From the NCBI GenBank assembly GCA_016210425.1, contig JACQUE010000096.1, forward strand, positions 1 to 7,772: a DNA stretch of 7,772 nt, in the 5' to 3' direction. This DNA comes from Chloroflexota bacterium. GTDB taxonomy: Bacteria > Chloroflexota > Dehalococcoidia > JACQUE01. The notes beneath the pieces are model-generated. The model did not search any database and was not told the DNA's origin. It saw only the letters and a program-made list of their open reading frames with translations. Positions within the stretch are counted from its first letter, which is position 1; each line of letters opens with the position of its first letter. This document shows positions 1 to 5,843 of the stretch, in pieces. The position numbers were made by a program, and so were the translations under genes.

Positions 1-1
1 C

Positions 2-457
2 AAGATCCTGGAGCAGTTTCCCTACGTCAAGATCGTCATGCTCACCGTCTCCGACAGCGAAGACGACCTGTTTGAGGCCATCAAATCGGGGGCCAAGGGC
101 TATTTGCTGAAGAACCTCGAGCCTGGCGACCTCTTCACGATGATCGGTACGGTAGCCCAGGGCGAGGCGGCTATCTCACCGTCCATGGCCTCGAAGATCC
201 TGAACGAGTTTGCCCGCGCCCAGGCCCCCAAGCCTATACCCACGTACGCGCAGCACCCTCTGACGGAGAGGGAGAAGCAGGTGCTGCAGTGCGTGGCCCG
301 GGGCGACTCCAACAAGGAGATCGCCAGCACCCTCTCCATCTCCGAGAGCACCGTCCGCAACCACCTCCACAACATTCTGGACAAGCTCCACCTGGAGAAC
401 CGGGTCCAGGCCGCCATCTACGCCTTCCGCGAAAAGGACATCCTCAATCCCCCTTAG
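2..457 (+). CDS. NarL/LuxR-family response regulator, C-terminal 151 residues (5' end outside window)
   Basis: This is a DNA-binding response regulator: a partner histidine kinase phosphorylates the receiver and the HTH domain then changes transcription. The frame is open from base 2, so the beta1-beta3 part with the acidic pair and phospho-acceptor Asp lies upstream of the window. What is visible is beta4 with the switch threonine (VMLT, residue 15 of the fragment), helix 4, and beta5 with the conserved lysine (GYLLK, residue 37). A proline-rich linker follows (about 72-84), then a LuxR-type HTH (about 86-143) with the typical LTEREKQVL start, the NKEIA turn and a recognition helix around STVRNHLHNIL. 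The protein ends 9 residues after the HTH, which is normal for the family. No sensor kinase is visible in the window. The next gene encodes a degenerate receiver and the cytochrome pair follows, so a role in respiratory control is plausible but inferred from position only. Confidence 0.93.
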   Translation, partial: KILEQFPYVKIVMLTVSDSEDDLFEAIKSGAKGYLLKNLEPGDLFTMIGTVAQGEAAISPSMASKILNEFARAQAPKPIPTYAQHPLTEREKQVLQCVARGDSNKEIASTLSISESTVRNHLHNILDKLHLENRVQAAIYAFREKDILNPP

Positions 458-486
458 CCACTATCGAATATCCCGCCTAGTCGTTT

Positions 487-506
487 TGTCTACCCCTTCC
501 TAGACA
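487..506. repeat. Short inverted repeat TGTCTA-N8-TAGACA between the two regulator genes
   Basis: A perfect 6-bp inverted repeat with an 8-base pyrimidine loop (CCCCTTCC) lies 29 nt past the stop of the response regulator. It is not followed by a T-run; four T's sit just at its 5' edge (484-487). It could be a weak hairpin or a binding site for a dimeric regulator. The arm and loop also contain TACCCCT, which fits the NarL heptamer consensus TACYYMT, but no second half-site in 7-2-7 arrangement is present. The rest of the 458-621 gap shows no gene and no convincing promoter. Confidence 0.3.
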
Positions 507-621
507 GGCCGCTGGTATCGCCATGCTCTGGCTAGAAGCATTGGCTGGCCACAAATGAGAGGTTCGTAGGATAGGCATGCCCCGCGACCAGGGTTACGAT
601 GGGCATGGAGGACAAAGGGAC

Positions 622-972
622 ATGAGAACGCAGAACGTCTTCATCCTTTACTCCCACCCCCTCTTCGCCAAGGGCATTGAGACACTCCTGAGGCAGGACC
701 GCAGGCTGCGCGTCGTGGGCATGGAGACGGACGAGAAGGCGGGCATGGAACGTATAGCCGTGCTACAGCCGGACGTGGTGATAGTCGATGCCGATGCCCG
801 CGGTTTTGAGCCGGTGGCTACGGCTCGGCGTGTCTTCAAGGAGAGCCCCGAGTCAAGGATCATCGAGTTGGACATCGTGAGCAACGGGATGCGCGTCTAC
901 AACAACCGCTCGGTGCCCGATGACGCGGTGCGGGACCTCATTAGGGCGATAAAGAAACGAGTCGCTTGGTAG
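622..972 (+). CDS. Stand-alone degenerate receiver-like protein (116 aa)
   Basis: This is a small protein with a CheY/NarL-type receiver fold and no output domain. The N-terminus (FILYSHPLFAKGIETLL) matches the beta1-helix1 segment of NarL-type receivers, which normally reads VDDHPLFR; here the acidic pair is Tyr10-Ser11. The beta3 segment PDVVIVDAD keeps an aspartate (D56) at the phospho-acceptor position. The switch Thr/Ser is replaced by about D84 and the beta5 lysine by about N95. Only about 11 residues separate these two positions, against 22 in the neighbouring regulator, so helix 4 seems missing. Helix 5 (SVPDDAVRDLIRAIKK) is present. I chose the ATG at 622 because GGAGG (607-611) precedes it; an in-frame ATG at 577 would add 15 Gly/Asp-rich residues with no family match. 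It could be a phosphorylation-independent partner of the upstream regulator; its function is unknown. Confidence 0.75.
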   Translation: MRTQNVFILYSHPLFAKGIETLLRQDRRLRVVGMETDEKAGMERIAVLQPDVVIVDADARGFEPVATARRVFKESPESRIIELDIVSNGMRVYNNRSVPDDAVRDLIRAIKKRVAW

Positions 973-996
973 ATCTATGACTACCTGCAGGGCTGG

Positions 997-1050
997 CCGG
1001 CCCCCTGGTCGAGGAGGATGAGGTGGTCGTGGAAGGGGCCGGTCCGGCCC
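997..1050 (+). promoter_or_regulatory. Two competing hairpins in the leader of the cytochrome operon
   Basis: CCGGCCCC (997-1004) is exactly complementary to GGGGCCGG (1035-1042), and the pairing can extend by a G-U and a G-C pair. The second arm also takes part in a tighter hairpin: GGGCCG (1036-1041), loop GTC, CGGCCC (1045-1050). The two structures exclude each other. The compact hairpin ends 14 nt before the ribosome binding site of the cytochrome gene. It is followed by AAGAAAAG, not a U-tract, so it is not a classic terminator. A role in RNA stability or translation is possible but unproven; GC-rich sequence makes chance pairing easier. Confidence 0.35.
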
Positions 1051-1064
1051 AAGAAAAGATAAGC

Positions 1065-1069
1065 GGAGG
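1065..1069 (+). promoter_or_regulatory. Ribosome binding site GGAGG that fixes the TTG start of the multiheme cytochrome
   Basis: GGAGG is followed by a 5-nt spacer and then TTG (1075) AAA AAG. The resulting N-terminus MKKLLFVVLPLLALAVG is a textbook export/anchor signal, so the unusual TTG start is well supported. Confidence 0.8.
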
Positions 1070-1074
1070 CAACC

Positions 1075-2031
1075 TTGAAAAAGCTATTATTCGTTGTGCT
1101 GCCGCTGTTGGCCCTGGCTGTCGGGGTAGGCTTCCTGGTAAAGGCAACAAGGAATACTACCGGCTCAACAACCAAGCCCGTGGGGGCGGTCCTGGATAGC
1201 AAAGGGTGCCTCGAATGTCACGGGCAAAAAACCCTGGTTAAGATGACATCGCAGGGAGAGGTGCCGATCTACGTTGAGGGACAGGTTCTGGCAGCCTCAA
1301 CCCACCGCTACCTTGATTGCACCGCCTGTCACTCCTCCAATCTTCACCAGGGTAAGCAACTCACGATGCAGTCAGAGGTGGAGCGCTGCGGTAGCTGCCA
1401 CACCTACGAGCGGGACCTCTATCGTGGGAGCGTGCATGGCCAGGCGCTGGACCAGGGCAGCGAGGACATCGCCACCTGCACCAGTTGCCACAGCACTGGT
1501 GGCTCGGTGCACGGCGTGGCCGCTGTCCTGGACCTTGAGGCTACCACTTTTCGCAGGAACATAGCCTCCACATGCGCCAGGTGCCATGCCAACGAGAGCA
1601 TCAAGGCTAAGTATGGGATGGAGTTGGAGGTCTACGAGAGCTACCAGCACAGCGTCCACGGCAAGGCGATGGAGCTGGCCTCCAACGACCCGCGCAAGCT
1701 GAACAAGGCGACATGCAGCGATTGTCACGGCTCACACGACGCAAAGCCGGTGGACGCCCCGGGCTCAAGGGTCGGGAGCATCTCGGCCCTGGCGGAAACG
1801 TGCGCCAGGTGCCACAGAGGGGCAGATGAGAACTACGCCAAGGGCTTTGTCGGGCACAAGGAGGCCTCCAGGAGCTACTTCCCCCTGGTCTATTATGGCG
1901 AGCGCTTCTTCTTCCTGTTCACCGCCGCGGTGGTGTTCTTCGGCGTGCTCCTCGTATCGTTCGAGGGCTACCGATGGCTCGTGGGCGGAGTACGGCGCGA
2001 CCACGATGACGACGGCAAGGGAGGGTCGTAG
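1075..2031 (+). CDS. Membrane-anchored seven-heme c-type cytochrome (318 aa)
   Basis: This protein carries electrons on the outer face of the cytoplasmic membrane. It has seven CXXCH heme-binding motifs at residues 45 (CLECH), 82 (CTACH), 105 (CGSCH), 135 (CTSCH), 167 (CARCH), 214 (CSDCH) and 243 (CARCH). It also has repeated SVHG histidines (about 119-121, 144-146, 193-195) that are good distal heme-ligand candidates. The CSDCHGSHD stretch and the SVHGKA pattern are typical of cytochrome c3/c554-like multiheme proteins. The N-terminus (residues 1-23) is a signal sequence or uncleaved anchor. A second membrane segment lies near the C-terminus (about 277-297) and is followed by a charged Arg/Asp/Lys tail. 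It starts at TTG behind a good RBS. The b-type cytochrome gene begins 2 nt after its stop, so the two are almost certainly co-expressed and form a complex. Exact redox partner unknown; it resembles the c-type half of Geobacter Cbc-type complexes (family knowledge, not a database hit). Confidence 0.93.
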   Translation: MKKLLFVVLPLLALAVGVGFLVKATRNTTGSTTKPVGAVLDSKGCLECHGQKTLVKMTSQGEVPIYVEGQVLAASTHRYLDCTACHSSNLHQGKQLTMQSEVERCGSCHTYERDLYRGSVHGQALDQGSEDIATCTSCHSTGGSVHGVAAVLDLEATTFRRNIASTCARCHANESIKAKYGMELEVYESYQHSVHGKAMELASNDPRKLNKATCSDCHGSHDAKPVDAPGSRVGSISALAETCARCHRGADENYAKGFVGHKEASRSYFPLVYYGERFFFLFTAAVVFFGVLLVSFEGYRWLVGGVRRDHDDDGKGGS

Positions 2032-2033
2032 AG

Positions 2034-2888
2034 ATGACAGCGATTTCGATGGCTGAGAGGATGGAAGAGATGGCATCATCCGCTCCGGCAGCAGAGTATA
2101 TCCCCAGGTTCGGCATTCAACAGCGCATCCAGCACTTCCTGATGATGACCAGCTTCCTGCTGCTGGTCTTCACCGGGCTTCCCCAAAAGTTCAACGACGC
2201 TTCCCTCAGCCAGTGGTGGATGGGTGTGCTGGGTGGCGTGGACAATGCCCGCATGGTCCACCGCTTCGCTGCATGGACCATGATTATCGACTGTCTCTAC
2301 CACATCTCATACATTGCTTTCAGCACAGTGGCCCTGCGGAGGAAGTTCCCCATATGGGCCATACCCTCGTTGAAAGATGCTCAGGACCTCTTCCACGACT
2401 TCGAGTACTTCTTCGGCAGGCGGACGGACAGGCCGAGGTTCGGGCGCTTCAGCTACCTGGAGAAGTTCGACTACTGGGCGATCTTCTGGGGTATTCCCGT
2501 CATAGCAGGCTCAGGCCTGATCCTGATGTTCCCGGTAGCGGCGACAAAGTTCTTGCCCGGAGTGGCCGTGCCCGTGGCCTTCCTGGCCCACAGCGACGAA
2601 GCCGTGCTGGCCGTGCTATGGGTCTTCATCGTCCACTTCTTTTTCGTCCACCTGGGGCCGCACGTCTTCCCGTTCAACCCCTCGATGTTCACAGGGAAGA
2701 TGTCGCGTGAGCAGTATAAGGTGCTGCATCCGCTGGAGTTGGAGGAGATGGAAGCACGAGAGGGGCGCAGACTGGCGAAGCAGGAGCGCGACGAGGTCGC
2801 CACGGCTTCCGCGAGCCAGGAGAGTGCGCCGGTTGCCGCCGATGCCAGCCATGTAGCCGGGGAGCAGACGGAGGGGCAGAGCGCTTAG
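2034..2888 (+). CDS. Cytochrome b561-type membrane subunit (284 aa), quinone-linked
   Basis: This is a predicted diheme b-type cytochrome that would exchange electrons between membrane quinones and the seven-heme protein encoded just upstream. Four hydrophobic segments are visible at about 33-50, 77-98, 147-167 and 188-208. Histidines lie at the membrane edges: H34 in helix 1, H76 and H90 flanking helix 2, and H186, H201 and H206 around helix 4. This pattern resembles the Ni-hydrogenase/formate-dehydrogenase gamma (b561) family, in which histidines of helices 1, 2 and 4 bind two hemes. The loop between helices 2 and 3 (about 101-146) is long, charged and aromatic-rich. After residue 222 comes a hydrophilic tail of about 60 residues, rich in Glu and Ala, likely disordered. 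The start ATG lies 2 nt after the cytochrome c stop, with AAGGGAGG (2017-2024) as RBS inside the upstream gene. No dehydrogenase or iron-sulfur subunit follows; a terminator does. The assignment to a b-type cytochrome is firm; the electron donor and acceptor are unknown. Confidence 0.88.
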   Translation: MTAISMAERMEEMASSAPAAEYIPRFGIQQRIQHFLMMTSFLLLVFTGLPQKFNDASLSQWWMGVLGGVDNARMVHRFAAWTMIIDCLYHISYIAFSTVALRRKFPIWAIPSLKDAQDLFHDFEYFFGRRTDRPRFGRFSYLEKFDYWAIFWGIPVIAGSGLILMFPVAATKFLPGVAVPVAFLAHSDEAVLAVLWVFIVHFFFVHLGPHVFPFNPSMFTGKMSREQYKVLHPLELEEMEAREGRRLAKQERDEVATASASQESAPVAADASHVAGEQTEGQSA

Positions 2889-2922
2889 CGGCTTCGGCGA
2901 CAGCGGCGACCTGAGGAACGCG

Positions 2923-2957
2923 CAGGGGCCAGCGGCTTTTGCCGCTGGCCCCTGTTT
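2923..2957 (+). terminator. Intrinsic terminator of the cytochrome operon, between convergent genes
   Basis: There is a perfect 14-bp GC-rich stem (2923-2936 with 2941-2954) and a TTTT loop, followed by TTTCCT. It lies 34 nt after the stop of the b-type cytochrome gene. The converging minus-strand gene ends at 2974, so the same hairpin may also stop transcription from the other side, although the T-run on that strand is poor. Confidence 0.85.
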
Positions 2958-2973
2958 CCTCGTGAGCTGAATG

Positions 2974-3360
2974 CTACTGCTGCGGTGGCGCGCTGCGCTT
3001 CTGCCACGTGGCGGCGTCGTAGTAGTCACGCCAGGCAGCGATCTTGTCGCCGCGCAGCTCGAAGATGCCCATCACGGGTATGGAGGCCGACCGGTCCGGC
3101 CAGCGCATGGTATCGACGCGCTCCGTCAGAACGATGCTTCCACCGGCGGTGAGGTGCTTCACGGCGAACTCGCAGCCCGCCAGCATGCCGAACAGGCGGC
3201 CGATGGATGTCTCCAGCGCCTGCCGTCCAATGGTGGGACGGTCCTCATTAGGCATGTTGATCCACACGGCGTCGTCGGTGAAGTAGCTACAGACCTTGTC
3301 TGCCTTGAGGGTTGCCCAGGCATCGCAGAAGTCTCGCACAACCTGGCTTGGGTCCGCCAT
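2974..3360 (-). CDS. Limonene-1,2-epoxide hydrolase-like (SnoaL/LEH fold) protein, 128 aa
   Basis: The sequence follows the limonene-1,2-epoxide hydrolase family along its length: CSYFTDDAVWINMP, IGRQALE, VLTERVD, PVMGIFEL and KIAAWRDYYD. In that family an Arg/Asp pair and a second Asp, with Tyr and Asn holding the water, open an epoxide to a diol in the cytoplasm. Here Asn35, Arg81, Asp83 and Asp112 are in the expected places, but the water-binding tyrosine (Tyr53 in the Rhodococcus enzyme) is Trp33. The protein is somewhat shorter than the 149-residue Rhodococcus enzyme. I chose the ATG at 3360, not the one at 3387, because AAGGAGG lies 6 nt upstream and the family homology begins there. 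It lies 38 nt downstream of the MDR enzyme gene and is probably co-transcribed with it. Epoxide hydrolase activity is likely but not certain; the SnoaL-like fold also hosts isomerases and other functions. Confidence 0.82.
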   Translation of the reverse strand: MADPSQVVRDFCDAWATLKADKVCSYFTDDAVWINMPNEDRPTIGRQALETSIGRLFGMLAGCEFAVKHLTAGGSIVLTERVDTMRWPDRSASIPVMGIFELRGDKIAAWRDYYDAATWQKRSAPPQQ

Positions 3361-3366
3361 ATCCTG

Positions 3367-3373
3367 CCTCCTT
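3367..3373 (-). promoter_or_regulatory. Strong RBS (AAGGAGG) that sets the start of the LEH-like gene
   Basis: Read on the minus strand, AAGGAGG is followed by CAGGAT and then ATG at 3360. The 6-nt spacing is near ideal. The in-frame ATG at 3387 would lie upstream of this site, so the longer version with nine extra residues is unlikely. Confidence 0.8.
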
Positions 3374-3398
3374 GCCTCTCTCGCCATCCGGCGGCTGT

Positions 3399-4346
3399 CT
3401 AGATAGTCAGCACGATCTTGCCGAAGAAGTTGCCCTCTTCCATGACCTTGTGGGCCTCGGCTGCCTTGGAGATGGGGAAGGTAGCGTGGATAACCGGGCG
3501 GAAGACGCCCCGCGATATGAGCTTCATCACAGGGGCCAGGTCCTCGCGGGGGTTCATCATAGTGCCCATAATGCTGAGGTCGCGGGTCATCAGCCTTCCC
3601 AGGTGGAGCTGCACCTTGTGGCCGGTAGTCACGCCGCAGGGGATGAAGCGGCCGCCACGCTTGAGGCTAGCGAAGCATTTCTCCCACACGCTGACGCCGA
3701 TGTGCTCGAAGACGATGTCCACGCCCTCGCCGCCGGTAAGCTGCTTCACGCGCTCGGCGAAGTCCTCGGTATTGTAGTTGATGCCCTCGTCGGCACCCAG
3801 GGCCTTAGCCTTAGCAACCTTGTCATCGCTGCCGGCGGTTGTTATGACGCGGGCGCTGAGGGCCTTCGCTATCTGGATGGCCGCCGTGCCGACGCCGCTG
3901 CCGCCGGCCATGACGAGGACATCGTCGCCGGGCTTGAGTCCGGCGCGACAGACGAGCATGTGCCAGGCGGTCGTGTAGACCGTGGGGATGGCGGCGGCCT
4001 CTGCGTAGGACATGCCGTCGGGGATGGGCTGTAGGTCGCCCTGGTTGGCCTTGGCCAGCTCGGCGTGGGAACCGCCGATGGCCACGCCCAGCACGCGGTC
4101 ACCCGGTTTGAACCTCGTGACAGCCGCGCCGACGGCCTCGACATCGCCCGCCAGGTCCAATCCCAGGATGTATGCCCCCTGAGCGCGCATGCCGTGGGAG
4201 CCCTCTCTGCCGAAGACATCCCGCCGGTTCATGGCGCAGGCCTTCACCCGCACCAGCACTTCGTCCGCCTTTATGGCGGGCGTCTCCAACTCGCCCCAGA
4301 TCAGCTTGTCCAGGCCGCCTTGCTCGATGACGTACAATGCCTTCAT
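3399..4346 (-). CDS. Zinc-independent medium-chain dehydrogenase/reductase (quinone oxidoreductase type), 315 aa
   Basis: This is an NAD(P)H-dependent oxidoreductase of the MDR superfamily, cytoplasmic. It has an N-terminal GroES-like domain (about 1-125) and a Rossmann domain with the AGGSGVG nucleotide-binding loop at 147-153, followed by the usual ALGAD and GGRFIPCG segments. The residues that bind zinc in alcohol dehydrogenases are absent. The catalytic Cys position reads NRRD (Asn40), the GHE motif reads GLD (61-63), and the four-cysteine structural zinc loop is missing. This places it near quinone oxidoreductases/enoyl reductases and away from classical alcohol dehydrogenases. The length is normal. 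The only usable ATG is at 4346, with GGAGG 12 nt upstream, a rather long spacing. The LEH-like gene follows 38 nt downstream. Together they could act on an unsaturated or oxygenated small molecule. The cofactor (NADH or NADPH) and substrate cannot be told. Confidence 0.9.
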   Translation of the reverse strand: MKALYVIEQGGLDKLIWGELETPAIKADEVLVRVKACAMNRRDVFGREGSHGMRAQGAYILGLDLAGDVEAVGAAVTRFKPGDRVLGVAIGGSHAELAKANQGDLQPIPDGMSYAEAAAIPTVYTTAWHMLVCRAGLKPGDDVLVMAGGSGVGTAAIQIAKALSARVITTAGSDDKVAKAKALGADEGINYNTEDFAERVKQLTGGEGVDIVFEHIGVSVWEKCFASLKRGGRFIPCGVTTGHKVQLHLGRLMTRDLSIMGTMMNPREDLAPVMKLISRGVFRPVIHATFPISKAAEAHKVMEEGNFFGKIVLTI

Positions 4347-4445
4347 GTGGAAACCACACCTCCTTCGCTCTCTGCGAATTATCCTCGTAGTTTAGCGCTA
4401 TCTTAATATACCATCGTTGGCAAGGGGATAACGAGCTTGTAGGGG

Positions 4446-5834
4446 TTAGGCCTGTTCAGTTGCGGCGGCAGGTTGGACCCGCCGCTCCGGCAGCCGGGGC
4501 CGCTTGCCCAGCAGAAAGACCATGATCATGCCGGCAAGTCCAAAACCTGAAAAGATGAGGAAAGCAAGGCGATAGCTATCGGTAGTGTCGAAGATCCAGC
4601 CGGCGATGACGGGTCCGGCCATGCCGGCGAAGGTGCCCACCATGAATAGTAGCCCCTGGATGGTGCCGAAGGACTTTCGACCGAAATAGTCTCCCTGCAT
4701 AGCGGGGCGCGTCACGATGCTGCCACCGTAGCCGGGCCCATAGAAGAGGAGGAAGATGGGGATGAGCCAGAGACGGTCGGACGATATGAGCCCGAATACC
4801 AGGACACCGACAGCCTGTAATCCGATGGCGGCTACCGCCGCCCCTCGCTTGCTGTAGACATCCGCCATCCAGCCGAAACCGTACCTTCCCACCAGGCTGG
4901 TCAAAGTGATGGCGGTTATGATTATGGCGGCGACGTTCCTGCTGACGCCCGCCTCCTTCAGCGCCGGCGTCTCGAAGACCATCAGGGCGCTCATGCCGAA
5001 GTTGCCCAGCGTGAAGCCCAACGCCATCGCCCAGAAGGCGCTGGTCATCACCGCCTGCTTCACCGTGAAGTCCACCTCGCGCTTATAGGCATTGCTTCCA
5101 ACTTTCTCATCCTGATTCTGGTCGGTGCCGGGGGCCTGGGCCTCTGGTTTGTCGCCGTCGGGCAGGAGGCCCTTGTCTTCAGGTCTGTGCACCATCACTA
5201 GGCTCGCCGGCAGACCCACGATGAGCAAGCCGATGCCGGAGGCCAGCACCGTCGTTCGCCAGCCCAAGACATTGATAAGCACGACCATTACCGGGGCCAG
5301 GCTTCCCGAAAGTGCGAAGCCTACCATCTGACCGGCCAGCGCCCGGCCTCTAAGCCGTACAAACCAGTTGGCGATAGTGGACTGGGTGACGCCGCCCACA
5401 CCAAACGAGAAGCCAAATGCGATGAGCACGTACGACGCATAGAAGACGGGGAGACTATACGCGCGGCTCATGAGCATGAAGCCGAGGGCGGACAAGACGG
5501 TGCCGCTGACCATGAGCTTGCGGGGACCGATCCGGTCAAAGAGGTAGCCGGAGATGGGGGCGGCAATTCCTCCCTCTAGTCTTTGGAGCATGAAGGCTAG
5601 GGACATCGCCGTAGTGGTGGCGGCGAGGCTGTCCTTAATGGGGTCGAAGAAAACGGTAAAGGTGTAGAAGTAGGTGCCGCCGATGTAGAAGGAGTAGATA
5701 GATGCGGCCAGCACGATCCACCAGCCGTAAAAAAGCTTAGAACGTTCTGCCAAACCTTGCGACTCCAGGCGAGCTAAAGTGTTGATGAGCGGCGCACCGA
5801 GCCAAGGATACGCCTGGGCCAATTTGAAGCGCAA
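4446..5834 (-). CDS. MFS transporter, OFA/monocarboxylate-carrier-like (up to 462 aa)
   Basis: This is a secondary carrier of the major facilitator superfamily, predicted to have 12 membrane helices, in the cytoplasmic membrane. The FYGWWIV motif opens helix 1 (about 35-41), and a motif-A-like loop GYLFDRIGPRK lies between helices 2 and 3. NWFVRLRGRA marks the helix 4-5 loop, a long hydrophilic central loop (about 216-255) begins with HRPEDKGLLPDG, and a second half follows with GPVIAGWIFD near helix 11. These features resemble oxalate:formate antiporter-like and monocarboxylate carriers. No ATG exists in the N-terminal part. The longest start is TTG at 5834, 9 nt after the upstream MFS stop, with a poor RBS. 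A TTG at 5753 with GGAG nearby would give 435 residues and still keep the full transporter. It is the second gene of a tandem pair of paralogues. The substrate is unknown; an organic acid is the best guess. Confidence 0.88.
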   Translation of the reverse strand: MRFKLAQAYPWLGAPLINTLARLESQGLAERSKLFYGWWIVLAASIYSFYIGGTYFYTFTVFFDPIKDSLAATTTAMSLAFMLQRLEGGIAAPISGYLFDRIGPRKLMVSGTVLSALGFMLMSRAYSLPVFYASYVLIAFGFSFGVGGVTQSTIANWFVRLRGRALAGQMVGFALSGSLAPVMVVLINVLGWRTTVLASGIGLLIVGLPASLVMVHRPEDKGLLPDGDKPEAQAPGTDQNQDEKVGSNAYKREVDFTVKQAVMTSAFWAMALGFTLGNFGMSALMVFETPALKEAGVSRNVAAIIITAITLTSLVGRYGFGWMADVYSKRGAAVAAIGLQAVGVLVFGLISSDRLWLIPIFLLFYGPGYGGSIVTRPAMQGDYFGRKSFGTIQGLLFMVGTFAGMAGPVIAGWIFDTTDSYRLAFLIFSGFGLAGMIMVFLLGKRPRLPERRVQPAAATEQA

Positions 5835-5843
5835 GACCAGCTT

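Noticed and set aside
1036..1050. GC-rich hairpin as an intrinsic terminator
   Set aside because: It is followed by AAGAAAAG and no T-run on the plus strand, so it does not fit an intrinsic terminator.
977..1062. Two 14-codon frames as real leader peptides
   Set aside because: They have no proper ribosome binding site (the GGAGG before the second has no spacer), so they are mentioned only in connection with the hairpins.
2213..2710. 165-residue plus-strand frame inside the cytochrome b gene
   Set aside because: It is a shifted frame within a convincing membrane protein; Arg/Pro/Gly-rich with no membrane or domain pattern.
3312..4034. 240-residue plus-strand frame opposite the MDR gene
   Set aside because: It is antisense to a clear Rossmann-domain enzyme; its Gly/Asp/His-rich composition is typical of a shadow frame in GC-rich DNA.
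4381..4438. Promoter for the MDR gene (TTATCC / TATATT on the minus strand)
   Set aside because: The spacing is only 15 nt and the -35 match is three of six; AT-rich sequence alone is not enough to call it.
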